NCBI GenBank assembly: GCA_030042915.1
Contig: JASHYS010000183.1
Coordinates: 1 to 15,226 of the forward strand
Source of the DNA: Acidobacteriaceae bacterium
Lineage (GTDB): Bacteria > Acidobacteriota > Terriglobia > Terriglobales > Acidobacteriaceae
DNA: 15,226 nt
Direction: 5' to 3'
The notes beneath the pieces were generated by a model. The model saw only the letters and a program-made list of their open reading frames with translations. It did no database searches and was not told the origin of the DNA. The position numbers and the translations under genes were made by a program. Below, in pieces: positions 1 to 8,573 of this stretch. Numbering within the stretch: position 1 is the stretch's first letter; each line of letters begins with the position of its first letter.

Positions 1-2
1 CA

Positions 3-2318
3 GAGATCGCTACCCCTCCTTCCGAACCTGCTCCCGGCCGCACCGTGATCGTTCCCGCACCGTACAAGGTCGTCGGTCCTATCACCACGCGCACCGAATT
101 CGAGATCTTCGCCGAGGATGACGCCGGCCATCCGCTTCCTGTCTATGGCCGAAGGCTCTTCGACGAGGTTCCCACAACTTTCGCACCTCTTGATCACATC
201 CCGGTTCCGGCTGATTATGTGCTCGGTCCCGGCGACGAGCTGCTCATTCGTGCGTGGGGCAAGATCGATCTCAATACGCGCGTAACCGTGGATCGTAATG
301 GCCAGATCTTCGTGCCAACGGTGGGTAGCCTGACCGTTGCCGGCCTGCGCTACCAACAGCTCGAAGGCTTTCTTCACGCGTCCATCGCCGCTCTCTACAA
401 GGACTTCGATCTGAATGTAACCATGGGGCAGTTGCGTTCCATTCAGATCTTTGTTCTAGGCAGCGCCCGCCAGCCGGGCGCGTACACCGTAAGCTCGCTC
501 AGCACGCTGGTGAACGCGCTCTTTATTTCAGGCGGTCCTTCGGCAACCGGCTCCATGCGCCATATCCAGTTGCGGCGCGGCGACCACGAGCTCACCGAAT
601 TCGACGTCTACGATCTGCTGCGCCGCGGCGACAAGTCGCACGATATGCAGTTGCTCCCCGGAGATGTCATCTATATCCCGCCCGCGGGTCCGCAGGTGGC
701 TCTCATCGGCAGCGTCAACGAGCCCGGGATTTACGAGTTGAGGGGCGACGAAACCGTCGCCGCGGTATTGGGGGATGGGGGCGGCGTGACCAACCTGGCC
801 GACGAAGACCGCGTCCTTTTAGAGCGCATTGAAAACCACGAAAAGCGGCAGGTGGAGGCCTTCGCTCTCAACGATCAGGGGTTAACCCGGCAGCTTCACG
901 ATGGCGACGTTCTGCGTGTGTATCCACTTTCACCAAAATTCGAGAACGCAGTCACTCTCCGCGGCAATGTAGCTCGGCCCGGCAGATACGTGTGGCACGA
1001 TGGCATGCGCGTCGCTGACCTGATTCCCTCCCGGCAGTTTTTGCTCACCCGCGACTACTGGAACCAGCAGAATTTCCTGGTGCCGGAAAAAACTGGCGAT
1101 CCGTTCGGACTCTCGCCTGCCCAGTTCAACCCGCAAAACGGCGCCAACGCGCCCTCCTCCTTCAACCAGCAGGCCATCATCAACGCACAAGCCGGGATGA
1201 ATGCGCAAAGTGGCTTCTCCGCTACCGGCGAAACCAATCGACAGGAGCCCGGGCAGGGCGCGAGCGGGATGAACGGTCAGATCGAAGCCCCCGGCGCAGC
1301 CGGAAAGGACCTGGCACTGGCCGCCAACTCCCGCGGCGAGATTAATTTTGAAGCGGCCCGGAACAGCCAGGAGATCAACTGGGACTACGCGGCCATCGAG
1401 CGCCTCGACGAACACGACCTCAGCACCAGGTTGATCGCATTCAACCTGGGTGCAGCCATCGACAACCCCGCATCGCCGGAGAATCAGACCCTGCGCGCCG
1501 GAGATGTGGTCACCATCTTTTCCGAAAAGGACACACCCCTTGCTACTGACAAACACGCGGCTTTTGTTCGCGTCACGGGGGAAGTCAACGCGCCCGGCGT
1601 TTACCGCATCTCTCCGGGAGAGACGCTGAGGGATGTCGTCAAGCAGGCAGGTGGACTGACCTCGCATTCCTATCTTTACGCCTCTATCCTCACCCGCGTT
1701 TCCACGCGCCTCGCTCAGGAGCTCGAGATCCGCCAATCCACCACCCAGATGCAGCGCGATCTGCTGGCGCGGAATGCCGCCATCTCAACCGTCGGCGCCA
1801 ACTCTGCCGATCAACAGGCGCAGTTGAATATCCAACAAGCCTTGATTGCGCAACTCGCCAGGGTGCAGCCGACTGGTCGCATCGTTCTTGCCATGAAGCC
1901 CACAGCAGATACCGTTGACGACATTCCGGCATTCCCACTCGAAGACGGCGATACCTTCTACGTGCCGCCGGTCATGAATACCGTTCAGGTTTCCGGCGCC
2001 GTCTACAACGAAAACGCCTTCCGCTACGATCACCGCAAGCGGCTGGCTGCCTACCTCAACGACGCCGGAGGGCCCACGCGGCAAGCCGACATCAGGCGTA
2101 TGTTCCTCATCCGCGCCGACGGTGCGGTCATCAGCCGGCAGACGCATGGCGAGTTCTGGTGGAGCGACTTTGAAAAGACCACGCTCCTGCCCGGCGACGC
2201 CATCGTGGTCCCACCCAAGTTGAAGGGGCCCAGCGTCTTCATGCAGCAACTCCCGTACTTTACCCAAATCCTCTCCCAAACTGCCCTGACCGGAGCCGTG
2301 CTTGGCACAGCTTACTGA
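3..2318 (+). CDS. Wza-like polysaccharide export protein with five SLBB domains, 5' end missing
   Basis: Outer-membrane or periplasmic polysaccharide export protein expected to form the exit channel for the polymer. The frame is open to the left edge of the window and the first residues are proline-rich, so the signal peptide and true start lie outside; the GTG at 45 is probably an internal valine. Counting from that GTG, a Poly_export domain covers about 56-128 (DYVLGPGDEL, then VDRNGQIFVP). SLBB repeats follow at about 132-185 (ARQPGAY), 216-265 (VNEPGIY), 300-345 (VARPGRY), 507-560 (VNAPGVY) and 645-690 (a degenerate copy lacking the PG). Between the third and fourth SLBB lies an Asn/Gln/Gly/Ala-rich, probably disordered stretch at about 351-440. 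A further helical, Gln-rich insert (about 553-610) sits inside the fourth unit. Family membership is clear; the exact polymer is unknown. It is the first visible gene of the operon, 55 bases before the co-polymerase gene. Confidence 0.93.
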   Translation, partial: EIATPPSEPAPGRTVIVPAPYKVVGPITTRTEFEIFAEDDAGHPLPVYGRRLFDEVPTTFAPLDHIPVPADYVLGPGDELLIRAWGKIDLNTRVTVDRNGQIFVPTVGSLTVAGLRYQQLEGFLHASIAALYKDFDLNVTMGQLRSIQIFVLGSARQPGAYTVSSLSTLVNALFISGGPSATGSMRHIQLRRGDHELTEFDVYDLLRRGDKSHDMQLLPGDVIYIPPAGPQVALIGSVNEPGIYELRGDETVAAVLGDGGGVTNLADEDRVLLERIENHEKRQVEAFALNDQGLTRQLHDGDVLRVYPLSPKFENAVTLRGNVARPGRYVWHDGMRVADLIPSRQFLLTRDYWNQQNFLVPEKTGDPFGLSPAQFNPQNGANAPSSFNQQAIINAQAGMNAQSGFSATGETNRQEPGQGASGMNGQIEAPGAAGKDLALAANSRGEINFEAARNSQEINWDYAAIERLDEHDLSTRLIAFNLGAAIDNPASPENQTLRAGDVVTIFSEKDTPLATDKHAAFVRVTGEVNAPGVYRISPGETLRDVVKQAGGLTSHSYLYASILTRVSTRLAQELEIRQSTTQMQRDLLARNAAISTVGANSADQQAQLNIQQALIAQLARVQPTGRIVLAMKPTADTVDDIPAFPLEDGDTFYVPPVMNTVQVSGAVYNENAFRYDHRKRLAAYLNDAGGPTRQADIRRMFLIRADGAVISRQTHGEFWWSDFEKTTLLPGDAIVVPPKLKGPSVFMQQLPYFTQILSQTALTGAVLGTAY

Positions 2319-2373
2319 ACGTTTTCGGGCATCTCGGAGGGGTCCACTCATTGTCGAAGGACTATAGCGCAAA

Positions 2374-3603
2374 ATGCGTGACCCAATCGATTACGCCTCC
2401 ACCCGCCTCACCGTTCTCGATGTCCTGGTCATTCTGGCGAAGCACAAGAAAACCATCCTGCTCATCGTCCTTCTTTGTGCAGTGCTCGCAGTGGCTGTCT
2501 CGCTTGCCTTGCCCAATGAGTACACGTCCAGAGCTGTGCTCTTGTCGCCGGTGGAGGAAGAGTCCGCCGCCCAGATGCTCATGGGCCAGCTAGGCGTTTC
2601 GGCCGCGATGGGCCGCGGGGTGGGCTTGACCAATCCACTGCAGGTGTATGTCGCCATGCTCGAGAGCGATACTCTTCGCGACCGGTTGGTCGACAAATTC
2701 CACCTCCGCGATGTCTATCACCAACGTACGCGTTCCCGTGCCCGCGATCAGCTCGCCAGCCACACCGATGTCGAAGTCACCAAGGACGGGACCTTATCGA
2801 TTCAGTTTCGGGGCCGCAACCCGGAATTCGCGGCTGCGATTGCCTCAGCCTATGTGGACGAGCTGCGTAACTTGATGCACGATCTCTCCAGCGCAGAAGC
2901 GGCCCAGCGCCGCGATTTCTTCAATCAACAGCTGGCAGATGCCAAGACTGAGCTGGATCAATCCGAGGCCCAGCTTCGCGATACCCAGGCCAGAACTGGA
3001 GTTCTTCAGCTCGATCTCCAGGCTAAGGCCGTTGTTGAAGAAGAAGCACAGCTCAGAGCGGCCTTCGCAGCAAAGGAACTGCAGATCGCCAGCATGCGCT
3101 CGTACCTCACCGAAAGCAACCCCTCTCTGGCTCAGGCGAAATACGAATTGGAGAGCTTGCGCGGCCAGTTGGATGCGGCCGAGCGAAAAGCCCAGTCTCC
3201 GCAGGGCGACCTTTTGATTGCCGCCAGCAAGATGCCCCAGGCTGGGATGGATTACATCCGCGCTTTGCGCGAAGTTTCTTACCGCCAACAGCTCGTTGAG
3301 CAGCTCGCACGCCAGTACGAAGACGCAAGGCTCGACGAGGGTAGGCAAATGGTCTTTGTCCGCGTTTTGGATCAGCCCCAGGTTCCAGACCGCAAGTCCG
3401 GACCCAGCAGGTCTTTAATCGTACTGATCACCGTCCTCGGCTGCTCCTTTGTCGTCGCCACTTTTTTCGTGATCCGCGAGATAAACCGGCGCATCGCGCA
3501 GGATCCGAATCAGGGTGCAAAGCTGCAGCTTCTGAAAGCCTATACCCTCGGCGGCTCGCCGGAAGAAGCCGAGTTGGCGCACCTCGGTGACATGCATCAA
3601 TAG
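2374..3603 (+). CDS. Wzz/GNVR-type polysaccharide co-polymerase (chain-length determinant), no kinase domain
   Basis: Inner-membrane protein thought to set chain length and to bridge the Wzy polymerase with the export channel. The 409-residue product has a first membrane helix at about 27-46, a periplasmic domain with a long coiled coil at about 170-275, a GNVR-like region at about 290-325 (MDYIRALREVSYRQQLVEQL), the proline-containing segment QPQVPDRKSGPSR before the second helix (about 347-368), and a 40-residue cytoplasmic tail. The tail has no Walker A or B motif and no tyrosine cluster, so the BY-kinase part of Wzc is absent and would have to be encoded elsewhere if used. ATG 2374 is the first start after the in-frame stop at 2365; a weak GAAGG lies at 2356-2360. 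It stands between the exporter and flippase genes, which fits the role. Confidence 0.9.
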   Translation: MRDPIDYASTRLTVLDVLVILAKHKKTILLIVLLCAVLAVAVSLALPNEYTSRAVLLSPVEEESAAQMLMGQLGVSAAMGRGVGLTNPLQVYVAMLESDTLRDRLVDKFHLRDVYHQRTRSRARDQLASHTDVEVTKDGTLSIQFRGRNPEFAAAIASAYVDELRNLMHDLSSAEAAQRRDFFNQQLADAKTELDQSEAQLRDTQARTGVLQLDLQAKAVVEEEAQLRAAFAAKELQIASMRSYLTESNPSLAQAKYELESLRGQLDAAERKAQSPQGDLLIAASKMPQAGMDYIRALREVSYRQQLVEQLARQYEDARLDEGRQMVFVRVLDQPQVPDRKSGPSRSLIVLITVLGCSFVVATFFVIREINRRIAQDPNQGAKLQLLKAYTLGGSPEEAELAHLGDMHQ

Positions 3604-3626
3604 AAACGCAGCATTTTGGCCGTTCC

Positions 3627-6338
3627 ATGGAAGTCACATTGGAAAAATCGGAGCCGGTCAGAGCCGATCGCCGCAAATACACCGGGATTTCGGCTCGACG
3701 CTTGGCGCGCAACAGCATCATCAATTTCTCTGGCCAGGCCGCCGTGGCTGTGGCCGCTCTTGCCTTTCTCCCCGTGACGGTAAGGAATCTCGGACCCGAC
3801 CGCTACGGGCTGATTGCCATCGCCTTCGTCTTGCTTGGGTCGTTCACTCTTCTGGACCTCGGCCTTGGCCGCGCGACGACAAACTTCGTCGCCTCCGCGG
3901 CCGCCGAAGGCCGCTTCGACGATATCCCTCCTCTAGTCTGGACATCAAGCCTTCTGCAAGCGGCGATCGGCGTGGTGCTGGCCGCGTTGCTGTTCGGCTG
4001 CGCGTCGCCTCTCGTATCGACATTGCACATCGCGAAAACTTTGCTGCCCGAAGCAAGGGTAATGGTCTGTGTGCTCGCGTTTTGCGCCCCCTTTGCACTG
4101 GCAAGTTCCTCGCTCCGCGGCGCTCTGGAGGGAGTTCAATGCTTTGGCGCAGTCAACTTAGTCAAATGCTCCATCAACATCTGTACCTACGCACTACCGG
4201 CTCTGGCCAGCACCCTGGGATACGGTGTGCCCGCAATCATGTTGATGCTGTTGTCAATCCGCATGGCTGGCGCCGCTGCCTTCGCCGCTTGCTGTCTGTT
4301 TCTCCTTCCAGGATCGCAGTGGAAGCCGCAGCTTTTACGAACCCCCAGACTCTGGAAGCTCTTTTCTTACAGTGGGTGGGTTGCTGTCTCCAATTGCATC
4401 GTTCCCTTTCTTGTGCAAATCGACCGCTATCTCATTGGAGCCATCGTCTCTGTCGCCGCGGTCACCTACTACGCGGTTCCCTTCGAAATGATGAATGGGC
4501 TCTGGATCATTCCCGCCAGTATCGCTGCTGTCCTCTTCCCGGGGTTCAGCAGCCTCCGCGAGAGCGACCAACGCATGGTGGAGCTGTTTGTTCGATCCAC
4601 CAGGTACATCCTGCTTCTGTTGGGGACTGCGACAACGATTGTCGCCGTTTTCGCGTTCGACATATTGCGGATTTGGCAGGGCCCGTCGATCGCCAGCGCA
4701 AGTTTCAAGGTCCTGATTGTCCTTTCCATCGGCGTTCTGATCAACTCGGTCGGCTGGGTTCCGGCGAATTTCCTGATGGGACGCGGCCGCCCCGACCTCC
4801 CAGCCAAGATTCACATGATCCAGGCTCCTCTCTATCTTGGCTTGGCCTGCCTTCTCATCACATGGTTCGGCATTCTTGGCGCGGCCGTGGCTTTCACCCT
4901 GCGCGTAAGCTTCGAAGCCGCGCTGCTCTTTCAGCAGGCGTCGAAACTTTGCCCACACGCGGTGCGCCTTGCTTTCAAAAGATCGCTTCCCAGCGCCATC
5001 TCGCTCGCGGGACTTGCCGCCATCCTGGTTGCCCTGCGCCACTTGCCATTCGGCCCTGCCGCGGCCGCCGGCGGGACGGCAGGCGCGGTTGCTGTCTTCG
5101 CCACCTGGGCGTGGTTCTTTCTGCTCGACGCGCGCGATCGCAAAGTCGCGCTGTCTCGGATGCACCGCGCTCCACATCGCAGCACGTTGCCGGCCAGAAT
5201 GCGCGTTCTTCACGTCGGCGCCGATGACGCTCCCGGCGGCGTGGCGCGATACATTGCGTCGATGATCCCCGAATGGGCTGCGCGCGGCGTTGACTGCCAT
5301 GTTACCGTCTTCGAGAAACGAACGGCGCGTCCATCTGATGTTTTCCCCGCGGCCTGCACACGGCATGAACTGAATTTGCTTTACCGGCCCTGGTCGATTG
5401 CCCGCTCAGCGCGCGATCTGCGCAGAATCCTCAAAGAGGCGCAGATCGAGGTGCTTCATTTGCACACCGCCCGTGCAGGACTTCTGGGCGTGCTCGCGGC
5501 TTTCGGGACTGGGATCCCGGTGGTCTACACCGGACACGGGCTGCGCTTTGATCAAAAAGAGGCTCCGCTCGCGCGCGCTATTTTTCGCTTCTACGAGAAA
5601 TTGATCTGCAGTCTTGCCGACCGCTCCACCATGCTCACCGAGCGCGACCGGCGCCTCGCCATTCGCTGCCGCGTGGTCGCCCCTGAGAAGTCAGTCGTGA
5701 TTGGAACTCGCATTTTATGGAACGAAGCGATGGACACTGCTCTCGATGACAAGCTGCAACGAAATGGCTTTGTGGTGGGATCCGTCGGACAACTCTGCGA
5801 AAGGAAAGACCCCTCGACCTTTCTGCGCACTGCCAAGCTCGTGTCCGACGTACGGCCCGATGTCTCATTCGTTTGGATCGGCGACGGCGAGCTTCGGCCT
5901 CAGGTCGAGAAAATGGCCCACGATCTCGGGATCACAGATCGTTTGACGCTCACTGGAAATATCTCTGGACCCGAAGTCAGCCGCTGGCTTCGCAAGATGA
6001 GCGTCTTCGTGTTTCCTTCTCGAAGTGAAGGTGTTCCCTTGGCGATCTTGGAAGCTTTCGCGATGGGGACTCCGGTCGTTAGCTCTCGCTACAGAGGGTC
6101 GGGTTGGTATTACATCGTGAAGAATGAACAAACCGCGCTCACATTTCGTCCGGGAGATGCCGATGCCTGCGCCTCCCATATCTTGCGCGTCGCACGGGAT
6201 GGAAAGCTTCGCGAGCGCATTGCGGTGGCAGGATGCATGCATTTCGCAGCCCAATATCGCGGCACCGACATCATGGCTCGCGAATTCTTCGGCATTTACT
6301 CCAATCTTCTCCATCTCTCTGAGGGACGCCGCATATGA
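3627..6338 (+). CDS. Fusion: Wzx-type polysaccharide flippase + GT4 glycosyltransferase
   Basis: A 903-residue fusion. Residues about 25-500 form a multi-pass MOP/Polysacc_synt flippase (conserved start NSIINFSGQAA and LGPDRYGLIAIA, then many hydrophobic segments), which would flip lipid-linked oligosaccharides across the inner membrane. Residues 501-524 form a basic linker, and residues 525-903 a GT-B, GT4-family transferase: MRVLHVGADDAPGGVARYI at its start, HLHTARAGLL and VVYTGHGL in the N-terminal Rossmann part, VGSVGQLCERKDP at the second domain, and an EX7E motif at E801-E809 (SEGVPLAILEA). Each part has the usual length of a separate protein. There is no stop at the junction, though an in-frame ATG at 5199 sits exactly where a free GT4 would start, with no evident Shine-Dalgarno. 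ATG 3627 is the first possible start after the in-frame stop at 3588; its ribosome site is poor. The stop overlaps the next gene by four bases. The donor sugar is unknown. Confidence 0.9.
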   Translation: MEVTLEKSEPVRADRRKYTGISARRLARNSIINFSGQAAVAVAALAFLPVTVRNLGPDRYGLIAIAFVLLGSFTLLDLGLGRATTNFVASAAAEGRFDDIPPLVWTSSLLQAAIGVVLAALLFGCASPLVSTLHIAKTLLPEARVMVCVLAFCAPFALASSSLRGALEGVQCFGAVNLVKCSINICTYALPALASTLGYGVPAIMLMLLSIRMAGAAAFAACCLFLLPGSQWKPQLLRTPRLWKLFSYSGWVAVSNCIVPFLVQIDRYLIGAIVSVAAVTYYAVPFEMMNGLWIIPASIAAVLFPGFSSLRESDQRMVELFVRSTRYILLLLGTATTIVAVFAFDILRIWQGPSIASASFKVLIVLSIGVLINSVGWVPANFLMGRGRPDLPAKIHMIQAPLYLGLACLLITWFGILGAAVAFTLRVSFEAALLFQQASKLCPHAVRLAFKRSLPSAISLAGLAAILVALRHLPFGPAAAAGGTAGAVAVFATWAWFFLLDARDRKVALSRMHRAPHRSTLPARMRVLHVGADDAPGGVARYIASMIPEWAARGVDCHVTVFEKRTARPSDVFPAACTRHELNLLYRPWSIARSARDLRRILKEAQIEVLHLHTARAGLLGVLAAFGTGIPVVYTGHGLRFDQKEAPLARAIFRFYEKLICSLADRSTMLTERDRRLAIRCRVVAPEKSVVIGTRILWNEAMDTALDDKLQRNGFVVGSVGQLCERKDPSTFLRTAKLVSDVRPDVSFVWIGDGELRPQVEKMAHDLGITDRLTLTGNISGPEVSRWLRKMSVFVFPSRSEGVPLAILEAFAMGTPVVSSRYRGSGWYYIVKNEQTALTFRPGDADACASHILRVARDGKLRERIAVAGCMHFAAQYRGTDIMAREFFGIYSNLLHLSEGRRI
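6321..6326 (+). promoter_or_regulatory. Shine-Dalgarno site for the polymerase gene
   Basis: GAGGGA inside the end of the flippase-GT4 gene, 8 bases before ATG 6335. It supports that start and re-initiation at the ATGA overlap. Confidence 0.6.
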
Positions 6339-7729
6339 GGCGTATCGCCGCCTCCACCTTCGATGCGCGCTGGACGCTGGCGTGGGCCGGTTTTGCCCTT
6401 ACCACGCTTAGTATTTTTCTCGCGCTCGACCGCAGCGGCCAACTTGCCATAGCGGTGCTTGGCGCGGGCCTGGCCATTGTCGTCCTCACTTACTGGGAGG
6501 TGGCTTTCTCGCTCCTGGTCTTTTTGTTGATTGCCGGCTTGAATATTAACTTCGTCGGTCCCGATCCGGTCGATTTCCTCCTCATTCCTACTGTTCTCCT
6601 GGGCTTCATCTACGGTCACATCCAAATACGCAGAGTCTATTTCGGAAAGACGCTCTGGGTTTGCATTGCCGCTTTCGCTCTATCCTTTGCCCTTTCGGTT
6701 CTGGTCGGCGTACCCACCTGGTACCTCGTCGGCCACTTCATCCGCAACCTCGCACTCTTTGCCTTTCTCCTGCTCTATCTCAACTCGCGCGTCCGCGCGC
6801 GCATCGTTTTCTCAGGGTTGCTCGTCGGCGTCTTTTGTACAGGCATTGTGAGCCTTTTCGTTGCCTCCGGGGTGGTGACAAATGACGCGCTGCTCTTTCC
6901 CGTTATGTGGGGGCCGCGCTATCAAAGCCTGATGGGAGATCCCAACATGCTCGGTCTCAACACGCTGGTGATTCTCGTTTGGCTCCTCGATGAGACCTTG
7001 CGTCCGAATTTGTGGCGGAATTCACGCGGGCTCAAGGTAGGCTTGTTGTTGATTTTGTCGCTGCAAATCCTTGCCACCTCCTCCAGGTCCGCCTGGATCG
7101 GCGCGCTGACCGCGATTGTGGTCTACGCTGGTCTGCGCGTCCGGTGGCATGACATTCTCCGTGTTTCGGTCGGAGTTGTCGTCAAGAGCCTTCTGGCCGC
7201 AGCCGGAATCACCCTGCTCGCTCTGGTGGGCCTGAGCTACCTGGGAATCGAGAATAGCGTCTTTCGCCGGGCTACGGCCCTGCAGGGCGGAGATAACTAC
7301 GGACCGGAGCTCCGTCGCCTGCAAATGGAGTATACCCGGCATGCAATCGGCATTGGTCTCCAACATCCCTTGGGTGTCGGACCGGGACAGACTGAGCAGA
7401 CTAACTCCAATGACAACCCTGACGACCTGCGCAATGCCGGCGCGCACAATACCTATGTGCAGGTCCTGAGCGATTACGGCTGGCTTGCATTTGCCGCGTT
7501 CTCTTCAATCTTGCTGCTTTGCTCGTCGAGGATTTACAGCCTGGCGCGTGCAAGAGGCGAGGAGATTGGGCTCCACTTTGCTTGGCTTCTCGCTGCCCTG
7601 GCCGGCTGTGCTGCTCTGGCCATGTTTCAGGACATCCTCTTTTGGCCCTTCCCGTGGATACTTCCCGGCCTCGCCATGGCAGGTCTTGCAGCCAATCGCG
7701 AACGTTTGAAATCGCTGGCGTCCGTGTAA
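6335..7729 (+). CDS. O-antigen ligase/polymerase family protein (Wzy-like)
   Basis: Multi-pass inner-membrane protein of 464 residues with about ten to twelve hydrophobic segments and the Wzy_C/WaaL family pattern: SSRSAWIGA around residues 249-257 (R251) and, after a large periplasmic loop, the motif AHNTYVQVLSDYGW with H371 near the end. Members join lipid-linked oligosaccharide units or transfer a chain to an acceptor; beside Wzx and Wzz genes a polymerase is the better reading than a ligase. ATG 6335 overlaps the preceding TGA (ATGA), which implies translational coupling, and a good GAGGGA at 6321-6326 lies 8 bases upstream. The sequence cannot decide linkage or substrate. Confidence 0.85.
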   Translation: MRRIAASTFDARWTLAWAGFALTTLSIFLALDRSGQLAIAVLGAGLAIVVLTYWEVAFSLLVFLLIAGLNINFVGPDPVDFLLIPTVLLGFIYGHIQIRRVYFGKTLWVCIAAFALSFALSVLVGVPTWYLVGHFIRNLALFAFLLLYLNSRVRARIVFSGLLVGVFCTGIVSLFVASGVVTNDALLFPVMWGPRYQSLMGDPNMLGLNTLVILVWLLDETLRPNLWRNSRGLKVGLLLILSLQILATSSRSAWIGALTAIVVYAGLRVRWHDILRVSVGVVVKSLLAAAGITLLALVGLSYLGIENSVFRRATALQGGDNYGPELRRLQMEYTRHAIGIGLQHPLGVGPGQTEQTNSNDNPDDLRNAGAHNTYVQVLSDYGWLAFAAFSSILLLCSSRIYSLARARGEEIGLHFAWLLAALAGCAALAMFQDILFWPFPWILPGLAMAGLAANRERLKSLASV

Positions 7730-7742
7730 ATGGAGCCTCGCA

Positions 7743-8573
7743 ATGCAGTCATTCGAACCCGGGATTGAGAATGTAGCCGTGCTGGTAGCCTCGTACGATG
7801 CATCCAGCGACTTATGGGATCCCCTCTTTACTCTGTTCCGGAGATTCTGGCCCGATTGTCCATTCCGCGTCTATCTGGTTTCGAACGCTCTTCAATATAA
7901 GCGATGGGGAGTCACCACCATTGCGGTTGGCCCGGACCGCTCATGGTCCGATACCCTGCGGGCAGGGCTTGAACGGGTTCGCGAAGACTACGTCCTTTTG
8001 TGGATCGACGATCACTTCCTTGTAGGCAAAGCGAACCACATCGCCATTATGGAGTCGATCGGCGATCTGCTCCGGAGAGACGGCAATTACCTCCGGCTCA
8101 ATCCCCTGCCCAGGCCAGACCACCCGGTCAATGATTATTTCGGCGAAGTGCGCAAGGGTGCGATTTATCGAACTGCAACAGGGGCATCGGTGTGGAAAAA
8201 GTCCGTCCTGCGCGAGTTGCTGCGATCCGGCGAAAGCGCGTGGGAGTTTGAGACCGCGGGATCGGCTCGTTCCGACCGCTTCGACCGCTTCTTCTCTAGC
8301 TGGAAAAGGCACTTTGCAATCGAAAACCTGATGATCAAGGGCAAGGCAAGGCCCCGATCGCTGCGGCGAATCGAACAGTGCCTTGGGTATTCGCTCCAGC
8401 TGAACCGGCCTTCCCTGACCGTAAACGAAGAACTGGCATTCTTTCTCCGCGTATGCGCAAACCGCACTTTGGTGTGGCTGCCCTCGCGATTCGCCAGGAC
8501 AACCCGCAGCATTCTGCTTCGTCAGGGCCCCCGCGGGCAAAACTTGGCCGCGGCGGCTGAGCCCCAAAAATGA
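7743..8573 (+). CDS. Unassigned glycosyltransferase-like protein with IDDHF motif
   Basis: A soluble 276-residue protein with no signal peptide or membrane helix. It does not match a family I can name with certainty. Visible traits resemble a GT-A fold: a beta strand VAVLVASYDA at 11-20 with a DASSDLW turn, a second strand FRVYLVSNA at 41-49, SDTLRAGLERV at 69-79, and then VLLWIDDHFLV at 84-94, where the IDDHF could serve as a DXD-like metal site. Further conserved-looking pieces are YLRLNPLPRP (116-125), ATGASVWKKSVL (145-156) and SAWEFETAGS (165-174), which I recall from hypothetical proteins in capsule clusters. Its place between Wzy and a GT4 gene supports a role in adding a sugar. GGAG at 7732-7735 lies 7 bases before ATG 7743; the gap to the previous gene is 13 bases. 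A modifying enzyme other than a glycosyltransferase is possible. Confidence 0.75.
   Translation: MQSFEPGIENVAVLVASYDASSDLWDPLFTLFRRFWPDCPFRVYLVSNALQYKRWGVTTIAVGPDRSWSDTLRAGLERVREDYVLLWIDDHFLVGKANHIAIMESIGDLLRRDGNYLRLNPLPRPDHPVNDYFGEVRKGAIYRTATGASVWKKSVLRELLRSGESAWEFETAGSARSDRFDRFFSSWKRHFAIENLMIKGKARPRSLRRIEQCLGYSLQLNRPSLTVNEELAFFLRVCANRTLVWLPSRFARTTRSILLRQGPRGQNLAAAAEPQK

Noticed and set aside
2351..2593. A TTG-started frame with a good upstream GGAGGGG before the co-polymerase gene
   Set aside because: The frame encodes a Ser/Arg/Pro-rich peptide that overlaps the true Wzz frame; the GGAGGGG at about 2336-2342 is probably incidental or lies too far from ATG 2374.
3587..5227. A 546-codon plus-strand frame overlapping the flippase gene
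   Set aside because: Its translation is Arg/Ser/Pro/His-rich without hydrophobic periodicity or any motif, while the overlapping frame encodes a clear flippase; it is a shadow of GC-rich coding DNA.
4335..5366. A 343-codon minus-strand frame opposite the flippase and GT4 junction
   Set aside because: The translation is charged and low in structure with no recognisable domain; it is antisense to a well-supported gene.
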